Origin: TA-21 sp036557405
GTDB lineage: Archaea; Thermoproteota; Nitrososphaeria; Nitrososphaerales; Nitrososphaeraceae
Length of the DNA stretch: 64,000 nucleotides
Assembly: GCA_036557405.1 (NCBI GenBank)
Contig: DATBHO010000089.1
Location: 9,074-73,073 of the forward strand
Direction: 5' to 3'
The position numbers and the translations under genes are program-made. Of this stretch, positions 58,678 to 64,000 are shown in pieces (position 1 is the first letter of the stretch; each line of letters starts with the position of its first letter). The notes beneath the pieces were generated by a model. That model had not been told where the DNA came from and did not search any database. It worked only from the letters and a program-made list of their open reading frames with translations.

Positions 58678-59280
58678 ATGGACTTTAGCTTAGTAATAAT
58701 GCAGTTATTTTTTAGTACACACTATTCAGAAAATCCTCCCTTTCCATTCTCGTTTAGTTCAATGATAGTTGCTGCTCTTATCGCCATTGGGCTAAATGTA
58801 GCATTTGCAATGTTGAGAAAGAAAACCACTGATATTGAAAAAATGAGTAAAATCATGAAAGAATCAGTTGAATTTAGAAAGCAAATGATGGCTGCCGTAA
58901 AAAAGCAAGACAAGGAGCAGATTGCAGAACTTAAGAAAAAACAAGCATATGTCAATAAAATGAATCTAGAAGTTCAACAACAGCAAATGAGGCCTATGTT
59001 TATCTACATGATACCATCATTCATGTTATGGATCCTAGTTTTTCCTCAGATTTTCGGAGGAGTGGTTGCACTTTCACCAATTCATCCTGAAATTCCATTC
59101 ATAACTTGCAAGCAAGAGAATGTAGATAGGGATACTCAGAAGAGTCCTGATGGAACTCACAAAGGCCCATGCAGGATTGTGGGACAGATTTATTTATGGG
59201 GATGGTTCCTCATTGTAAACTTTTCCTTTAACGGAATAATTTCTAAACTTACCAAAACTGCACTTCCAAGTATCACATAA
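58678..59280 (+). CDS. DUF106/Oxa1-superfamily membrane insertase (archaeal YidC-like)
   Basis: 200 residues with the archaeal DUF106 plan: N-terminal membrane helix (MIVAALIAIGLNVAFAML), a long charged cytoplasmic coiled coil (MSKIMKESVEFRKQMMAAVK, IAELKKKQAYVNKMNLEVQQQ; ends cited), then two membrane helices (MFIYMIPSFMLWILVFPQIF, YLWGWFLIVNFSFNGI). Relatives include EMC3 and TMCO1, which insert membrane proteins. Usually this gene sits between secY/adk and cmk in archaea; here it is separate. TATA-like TTATAAA at 58631 and a GGAG site nine bases before ATG. Confidence 0.88.
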   Translation: MDFSLVIMQLFFSTHYSENPPFPFSFSSMIVAALIAIGLNVAFAMLRKKTTDIEKMSKIMKESVEFRKQMMAAVKKQDKEQIAELKKKQAYVNKMNLEVQQQQMRPMFIYMIPSFMLWILVFPQIFGGVVALSPIHPEIPFITCKQENVDRDTQKSPDGTHKGPCRIVGQIYLWGWFLIVNFSFNGIISKLTKTALPSIT

Positions 59281-59347
59281 ATTCTACATTTTCTATTGCA
59301 TCAAACTTAATGAACATATTGTATTAGATTTCAAATAATACAATCTT

Positions 59348-59983
59348 TCATTTTATATTCGCAATTCTTGAAATTAAGTTAGAAAGCTTATTGATAGGAC
59401 GAGCTATAATTCTATTATAGTCATCCATCGTATCCAAATCTTGCGACAAATTATCGGATTTAATTATTATCGTCTGCGCGCCAGCGTTTTTTGATGCTTG
59501 TATGTGATTAAAATAACTATTACTATCGAAAGAGGTCTCAAATAAGTTAAAGGGATGTCTGAACAGTAGGTTAGTTCCATCCATTCTCATAGAAGGAACA
59601 ATAATGGCACATTTTTGATATTTGCTAGCCACTGTTAGCAGTAATTCAATTTCAAAAGAATTTAGAAATACCAAATCTATGGGAATAATGATATTCGATT
59701 TGACCATGCTATCTGTACAATATTTGTCTCCGGACTCGATAGCAAAATTCACCCCTTTTTCGTTACAAAATATGAATTTGATTCCATAATAATTTGAAAT
59801 GTGTTCGACCCTTTCATCTTCAGAAATAGTTACTATACCAGAGATACTTTTACATTTTTTCAAATTATTGATTGTAAATTTAAGCATTAATTCAGTCAAT
59901 ACGACTTTTTGGGCTCTGGTAAGTTCTAATCTAGTTTTGCTCGATTCATATCGCTTAACTGGAATTAACGCAACAATTTTCAA
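59348..59983 (-). CDS. cofC: 2-phospho-L-lactate guanylyltransferase CofC
   Basis: Activates the phospholactyl-type side chain of coenzyme F420. 211 residues: ALIPVKRYESSKTRLELTRAQK (nucleotide-binding opening, cited by ends), LMLKFTINNLKKC, GIVTISEDE, IIPIDLVFLNSFEIELLL and VPSMRMDGTNLLFRHP. MobA-like fold. Directly downstream of cofD (six bases), giving an F420 side-chain operon. Confidence 0.93.
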   Translation of the reverse strand: MKIVALIPVKRYESSKTRLELTRAQKVVLTELMLKFTINNLKKCKSISGIVTISEDERVEHISNYYGIKFIFCNEKGVNFAIESGDKYCTDSMVKSNIIIPIDLVFLNSFEIELLLTVASKYQKCAIIVPSMRMDGTNLLFRHPFNLFETSFDSNSYFNHIQASKNAGAQTIIIKSDNLSQDLDTMDDYNRIIARPINKLSNLISRIANIK

Positions 59984-59989
59984 GATAAG

Positions 59990-60913
59990 TCAAGTTCTAT
60001 TGAGAGTATTTAATAAATAATTAGACAAATTAATTTCGTCTTGTAAACTTTCCATGACAATATTTGTCTTGTAGACGTTTACTCCTAGCTCCCTAATTCT
60101 TTTTTCATATTCATAGTCAAATTCGGAGATTACCAGATTTCCTGCAATATCCTTGTAGTGCGAAGCTATACCAAATGGAGATAATTCTATATCCATTGCC
60201 TGCATATACTTTGTAGCTGGTCCACTAAAAGCCGTATTTCCGATAAGGGGACTGACTGCAATAACATTATCTTTTTTTGATTCAAGTTCGTTACGGATTA
60301 TTGGAAATGAAATAATTGGTCCAATACTCGAGATTGGATTCCCAGGTGCAATTATAATTAATTCTGATTTTTTGATAAAATCAACTGCACTCGCATTCAC
60401 TTTTGCACTGTCAATTCCTTTGTATGTTATTTTTGAAATATCTAATTCCGCATTATTTTTGACCCAATATTCCTGTATATGCATGTCACCGAAGGGAGTT
60501 TCAATTCTGGTTTCAACATGTTCGTCTGAGGGAGGTATAATTTCAGCTGATATGGACAACATTTTTCGTATCCAACTTGTAATGCAAGAGAGTGATTTTC
60601 CTTGATTTAAAAAGTTAGTTCTCACAACATGGAGAGCAAGATCTTTATCACCTATATTAAACCAATAATCCTGTCCGAGTTTTTTCATCTGTTCCATAAA
60701 CACAAATGAATCATCTATTATACCCCATCCCTTGCCTTTATCCAAGATATCGGCAAGGCCGTAAGTTATGGTATCAATATCTGGGCAAATGTATAATCCA
60801 TGGAGCCATATGTTGTCTGCAATATTTGGGATTATAATTAAATCATCTGTGATCTTTGATAATCCTCTAGCTAATTTTACGGATCCAGTTCCACCCGCCA
60901 ATAGAGTAATCAA
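59990..60913 (-). CDS. cofD: 2-phospho-L-lactate transferase CofD
   Basis: Joins the activated side chain to Fo to give F420-0. 307 residues: TLLAGGTGSVKLARGLSKIT at the front, IIPNIADNIWLHGLYICPDID (ends cited), DTITYGLADILDKG-GWG, LALHVVRTNFLNQG, and IIAPGNPISSIGPI. Strong family match. Operon with cofC, divergent from the small ORF and secreted-protein gene at 61 kb. F420 genes are typical of Nitrososphaeria. Confidence 0.95.
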   Translation of the reverse strand: MITLLAGGTGSVKLARGLSKITDDLIIIPNIADNIWLHGLYICPDIDTITYGLADILDKGKGWGIIDDSFVFMEQMKKLGQDYWFNIGDKDLALHVVRTNFLNQGKSLSCITSWIRKMLSISAEIIPPSDEHVETRIETPFGDMHIQEYWVKNNAELDISKITYKGIDSAKVNASAVDFIKKSELIIIAPGNPISSIGPIISFPIIRNELESKKDNVIAVSPLIGNTAFSGPATKYMQAMDIELSPFGIASHYKDIAGNLVISEFDYEYEKRIRELGVNVYKTNIVMESLQDEINLSNYLLNTLNRT

Positions 60914-60963
60914 AACAAAAGAACACTTTTGTTGATGTTACAGCTTTTTTAAATTTTCCTAAA

Positions 60964-61089
60964 TTGATATCCTGTATATGTAGAAGTGGGTCGACTTGGC
61001 AGAATAATCTTGATGTGTCAACCGGATCAGTCAAAGCTGCAAGGTTAGATAAAGATTATAAGCAGGTTGAAGCAGTTTCTACCCTGTGA
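60964..61089 (+). CDS. putative 41-residue protein overlapping the next gene by GTGA
   Basis: TTG-initiated frame reading ISCICRSGSTWQNNLDVSTG and SVKAARLDKDYKQVEAVSTL to a TGA. Composition is balanced and protein-like, and the stop overlaps the GTG start of the following gene (GTGA), a classic coupling arrangement. No family recognised. The start is uncertain: the nearest TATA-like site would begin transcription within the first codons. Confidence 0.4.
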   Translation: MISCICRSGSTWQNNLDVSTGSVKAARLDKDYKQVEAVSTL

Positions 61090-62132
61090 ATAGTTTTAGA
61101 TTCATTATTGTAATCTTATTGATAACATTCACAGTTACTTCAATTAGTTCAAACGTTTATGCGGTTCAAATGACAACTGTCTTGTCTCCACAACTAAATC
61201 AAGCTGAACCAGTTTTTACCGCAAACCGGTTTATAACGTTGCAATTTCCAGCAGGAAGTGAGCTAGCAAAAAAATACGCTAATGTTGATCAGACCGTCAG
61301 ATTTAAAGCAAATAGTTCCACTCCGGGAATGGCAGAACTCATCTCTGGGATAAATAAGGATATCTTGAGTGAAAAACAAAGCCCGATACGCATTGATAAC
61401 GGTACCATTGATTATATTGGAACGTTGAAGGGAAGTGCCGATAGGCTGATAATGTCATACAAAGTTGTATTTACTCCAAGTATAAGTGGATTCACTCTCC
61501 CAAGCAACAATACAGGAGGTGCGTCTTTGGTTGATTTGGATTGGAGAGGATTTCACACTACAAGACCGCTTGAACTACAAGTACCTAACGTTGGTAATAT
61601 GAGCATTAACTATCCAATGAGCTTGCTTCAAGTTACGCATCCTGAGTTAGCTCAGCAACTTAGTTCAACACAAGCAAAGGAATTATTCCAAACCCCATTA
61701 TTTAATTTCGATGATATTGGCACACCAATGGAGCGTTGGCACTTTTTATTTGATCCAACAGGCAGTCAAGCCTCAACAGCCGGTTCAGGATTCCAAGAAC
61801 TAGGTGGTGCTCGAGTAGTTTCTATCTACTCATTAGGCGAAAGTAGCTTTAGAGAAGGAGTTATGGAAGCGAAAGAATCTGATGCAAAGGCAACAATCGA
61901 TGGAACAAATGCCGCTATTCATTCCAGTACTCCTCCACCAAGTGGCCAAATTCAAATTGCTGGCTTTTCAAGCGTATCTAAAAGCGGAAATTCTGAAATT
62001 GCATATGTTACTGCAAATGCTCCAGAGGGTACTGCAGCTGCTACGGGAGGATTTCCATTACAGGTACTTGGAGCTCTTGCGGGCATGATGGCTGCAGTGT
62101 CAGTATTCGTCTTGTGGAAGGCAAGAAAATAA
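61086..62132 (+). CDS. secreted, C-terminally membrane-anchored hypothetical protein
   Basis: 348 residues. N-terminal signal peptide (SFRFIIVILLITFTVTSISS, then NVYA), a beta-rich extracytoplasmic domain with a few sequons (NSSTPG, NNTGG, NMS), and a C-terminal anchor LQVLGALAGMMAAVSVFVLW followed by KARK. The tail resembles the layout of archaeosortase substrates (hydrophobic plus basic) but lacks a PEFG motif. GTG start. Function unknown; probably faces the pseudoperiplasm or S-layer. Confidence 0.75.
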   Translation: MNSFRFIIVILLITFTVTSISSNVYAVQMTTVLSPQLNQAEPVFTANRFITLQFPAGSELAKKYANVDQTVRFKANSSTPGMAELISGINKDILSEKQSPIRIDNGTIDYIGTLKGSADRLIMSYKVVFTPSISGFTLPSNNTGGASLVDLDWRGFHTTRPLELQVPNVGNMSINYPMSLLQVTHPELAQQLSSTQAKELFQTPLFNFDDIGTPMERWHFLFDPTGSQASTAGSGFQELGGARVVSIYSLGESSFREGVMEAKESDAKATIDGTNAAIHSSTPPPSGQIQIAGFSSVSKSGNSEIAYVTANAPEGTAAATGGFPLQVLGALAGMMAAVSVFVLWKARK

Positions 62133-62200
62133 TTCTTCATTTTGTTTTAGGTCCAATCTTGTCTTAAATGTTCTACTAATGCCATTAAATGAATACACAA

Positions 62201-62250
62201 AATTGTTGGTTTAGCTGGGAGTACGACTCATCACCTGGAATCCAACAATT
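62201..62250. repeat. perfect 9-bp inverted repeat forming a hairpin
   Basis: AATTGTTGG (62201-62209) pairs with CCAACAATT (62242-62250). The 32-base interior contains a further GAGT-ACG-ACTC stem-loop. It lies about 70 bases after the stop of the secreted-protein gene and before the 3' end of the RNase P RNA gene on the other strand; the rest of 62133-62387 shows no gene. Confidence 0.6.
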
Positions 62251-62387
62251 AACCATCTCAACCTGGTAATTTCCACAATATCTATAATCATCATCCTCAC
62301 TCCTAGTGACGGCAAGGAATTGTCTTAATTGCAATCAATGTTGCTTTTTTTTAATAACGTATTCCACAGAGATAAAAATGAATTGTG

Positions 62388-62668
62388 TTTGCTAGCCGTA
62401 ACCCTCCTTTTGTTCTAAGTGGGATTCCACTGAGCGGTCAACCTGGGATCATACAGGAATGTTGCACCCTTTTTGTCCTTGCTCCACTCAGGGCGGCGGT
62501 TTCATTCCAGTATTGACATCTTCAGGTTATTCACCATCATCATCATCTTCATCAACTGGATTACCTTTCTGTTCCGTTGCCAGGTGTCTCCACCTAATTA
62601 TCGCTAATTTGAGTGCCTGTTATGAGGGAGGAGTTTCCTCTCTTTCGAGTAACCCACACGCTAGCTAA
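62388..62668 (-). ncRNA. rnpB: RNase P RNA
   Basis: Catalytic RNA that removes 5' leaders from pre-tRNAs. On the minus strand the universal core segments appear in order: GAGAGGAAACTCCTCCC (CR-I), AACGGAACAGAAAGG (CR-II/III), GTGGAGCAAGGACAAAAAGGG (CR-IV, cited by its core GGAGCAAGG-CAAA-AGGG) and TTAGAACAAAAGGAGGGTTA (CR-V). The ends pair through GCTAGC at 62660-62665 and 62391-62396 (P1). Length near 281 nt fits archaeal type A. The ends are estimated. A protein-like frame on the plus strand over it is spurious. Confidence 0.9.
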
Positions 62669-62689
62669 CAAAATAAAATCAAAGATGAT

Positions 62690-62702
62690 GATTAAAAATT
62701 TA
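62690..62702 (-). promoter_or_regulatory. TATA box of the RNase P RNA gene
   Basis: On the minus strand TAAATTTTTAAT, centred about 26 bases before the predicted RNA 5' end. It overlaps the stop codon of the GAPDH gene, so rnpB could be made both from this promoter and by read-through from the gene upstream. Confidence 0.4.
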
Positions 62703-63746
62703 TGCCCCAAACTCTTTTTCAAGCATCTCTCTTTTTTTACTTACTTGGAAAAGTGAATCGGTGTGCTCATAGGCCTTACTCCTTGGTCTGCCAAATATCA
62801 TTGACTGAAACAGAAGGTGATTTTCGGGAATTACAATGCCCGTTTGGTCATCAGAATAAAGAATCTTTAGAGTATCATCACTTTTTCTCATTGTTTCTTC
62901 ATGGATATGCACCATATTCGTATCATCATGTTCAAAACCAAACTCACGGGCTTTAACGCGAATGTCAGCGGTGCCCTTTGCTTTACCAAGAACAGCTACC
63001 CCAAATTCATCATGATAAATTTCAGACATAGAATCAAAGTAGGGAACCTTATCCTTGAATCTAATTGTCATTTGATGAAGGTGCATCATTCTTGACGGAA
63101 CCTTATATGCTTCGACATATAGTTTTACTGATGGTAGGAACGACTTAACATCTTCTTGATGATGCGGATTTTTGTCCCATTCTATGGAGTCCTTAACTTC
63201 TTTAGTATCTTCCAAGTCTGCCCATCTCCTTATTAAGGTAACATCATATCTTAGGATCTTATCTCCAAACTTTTCAATCAGGGGTTGCATTATTCTGCCC
63301 ATCCCTGAAACGTTGCAGCTGCCTTGGATAACATACTTTTGATTTGCAACTTTATCATAGTTGATCCTTGAATTGTGAATGATGTCTGCAACCTTTTTTT
63401 CACCCGCTCTATCCTCACCTCCTTGAAAAATAGCACCCTTATCCATAGGGATGTAAAAATTTTTCTTATTTGTATAACCAAAACCATCTTTAGCCGCATC
63501 AATTACAAAATCAGATGCTTTTACTGCATCAGAGATTGTCCCGGAAATATCGTATCCCTTTTGTCTAAAATCTGGTATTTTTTGTTCGGGGACATAAACA
63601 TCAAATTTCTTAGTAAACGCCTCATCAAGCCTATCATCTATTGAATATTTTCCTATCCCCACTAGTTGAATCTCTTCGTCATGAGAAAACGCAGACGCAA
63701 TTCTCCTACCTATGTTTCCATATCCATTTATGAATACTCTTACCAT
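62700..63746 (-). CDS. gap: glyceraldehyde-3-phosphate dehydrogenase, archaeal type (phosphorylating)
   Basis: Gluconeogenic/glycolytic enzyme, type II archaeal form. 348 residues: VFINGYGNIGRRIASAF NAD motif, FVIDAAKDGFGYTNKKNFY, active-site Cys in IQGSCNVSGMGRIMQPL, RRWADLEDTKEVKDSIEWDKNPHHQEDV (ends cited), and MTIRFKDKVPYFDSMSE. In an autotroph it would mainly run toward sugar. Divergent from the trpG-type gene at the right edge; the RNase P RNA gene follows in the same direction. Confidence 0.95.
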   Translation of the reverse strand: MVRVFINGYGNIGRRIASAFSHDEEIQLVGIGKYSIDDRLDEAFTKKFDVYVPEQKIPDFRQKGYDISGTISDAVKASDFVIDAAKDGFGYTNKKNFYIPMDKGAIFQGGEDRAGEKKVADIIHNSRINYDKVANQKYVIQGSCNVSGMGRIMQPLIEKFGDKILRYDVTLIRRWADLEDTKEVKDSIEWDKNPHHQEDVKSFLPSVKLYVEAYKVPSRMMHLHQMTIRFKDKVPYFDSMSEIYHDEFGVAVLGKAKGTADIRVKAREFGFEHDDTNMVHIHEETMRKSDDTLKILYSDDQTGIVIPENHLLFQSMIFGRPRSKAYEHTDSLFQVSKKREMLEKEFGA

Positions 63747-63948
63747 TTCTCAATGTTTTTAGTGAAAATGAAGGATTATTTAATGTATTATTAAATGATT
63801 CTTATATATTATTTCGAATCAAGGGTTTCAGTTTTGATACTAAACTATGCGCAGGTTAAGTTATTTATTCTTGAATTATAACCATTAAATATCAATACTG
63901 TTAAAAAATTAACATTACGATATGAAATGATAAACCATAGTGTTTGAT

Positions 63949-64000
63949 ATGAAAAAGATTTTAATTATTGATAATTATGATTCCTTCGTTTATAATCTTG
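63949..64000 (+). CDS. trpG: TrpG/PabA-type glutamine amidotransferase (5' end only)
   Basis: Only the first 17 residues are in the window: MKKILIIDNYDSFVYNL, the hallmark opening of the amidotransferase subunit of anthranilate or aminodeoxychorismate synthase. Which of the two cannot be told. ATG start, divergent from gap. Confidence 0.85.
   Translation, partial: MKKILIIDNYDSFVYNL

Noticed and set aside
62201..62250. tRNA or H/ACA guide RNA in the hairpin region
   Set aside because: No T arm, acceptor stem or pseudouridylation pocket with ACA at the right distance could be drawn; left as a hairpin only.
62459..62668. Plus-strand 69-codon frame rich in Ser and Cys
   Set aside because: It lies antisense over the RNase P RNA gene; the Ser run comes from a CATCATCATC stretch in the RNA and no homology is apparent.

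Overview
This AT-rich window (roughly one third G+C by eye) comes from an ammonia-oxidising-type archaeon of the Nitrososphaeria (Thaumarchaeota). The evidence is a full set of archaeal information-processing genes (aIF5B, L7Ae, L18/S5/L30/L15/SecY, Lsm, L37e, L40e, L21e, RpoF, RadA, Cbf5, Dim2), archaeal short-form PurA, CofC/CofD for coenzyme F420, and 4-hydroxybutyryl-CoA dehydratase, the key enzyme of the 3-hydroxypropionate/4-hydroxybutyrate carbon-fixation cycle. Low G+C combined with secreted RTX-like and Asn/Thr-rich proteins would fit a Nitrosocosmicus-like soil lineage, but that genus placement is inference. Many genes start with TTG or GTG and several have a TATA box 25-35 bp upstream of the start codon, suggesting leaderless mRNAs.

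Layout. 1-8.5 kb: truncated succinate dehydrogenase flavoprotein, HisRS, archease, thioredoxin, then the classic L7Ae-S28e-L24e-NDK-aIF5B operon and a phosphohexomutase. 8.6-8.7 kb: a tRNA-Leu(UAG) that I read as containing two introns. 9-14.4 kb: PurU-like enzyme, creatininase-family enzyme, Lsm-L37e, malate dehydrogenase, LarB. 14.4-20.4 kb: L18-S5-L30-L15-SecY-Adk-Cmk-Cbf5. 20.4-24.5 kb: an accessory-looking stretch with two secreted repeat proteins, intron-containing tRNA-Ser(GGA), RlmE and several tiny zinc-finger proteins. 24.6-30.6 kb: L40e, 4-hydroxybutyryl-CoA dehydratase, Apt-MtnP, a three-gene unknown operon with an HTH protein, a PfkB kinase and UbiX. 30.9-40.5 kb: Dim2/DUF424, DUF373, cis-prenyltransferase, NUDIX, PyrF, PurA, several unknown proteins, a YggX-like protein and an AAG glycosylase. 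40.5-46.4 kb: a large radical SAM protein, a DRG GTPase without a normal start codon, a signal peptidase with a Ser-to-Thr change, RNase HI, isocitrate dehydrogenase. 46.4-50 kb: HemK2-KsgA-DUF655-RpoF-L21e and RadA. 50.1-57 kb: a complete seven-gene tetrapyrrole block from glutamyl-tRNA to uroporphyrinogen III and siroheme/cobalamin precursors (sirC-hemA-hemB-hemL-hemC-cobA-hemD). 57-64 kb: SufB, an Oxa1-superfamily protein, CofC/CofD, a secreted membrane-anchored protein preceded by an overlapping small ORF, RNase P RNA, archaeal GAPDH and the start of a TrpG-type amidotransferase.

Most of the window is conserved housekeeping. The strongest unusual signals are the double-intron tRNA-Leu with a textbook 22-nt bulge-helix-bulge intron in the anticodon stem, the DRG GTPase whose conserved N-terminus has no ATG/GTG/TTG, the Thr-for-Ser signal peptidase, the YggX-like iron/redox protein fused to a zinc knuckle, and a dense set of unannotated micro-proteins. 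I saw no CRISPR array, insertion sequence, prophage or replication origin.
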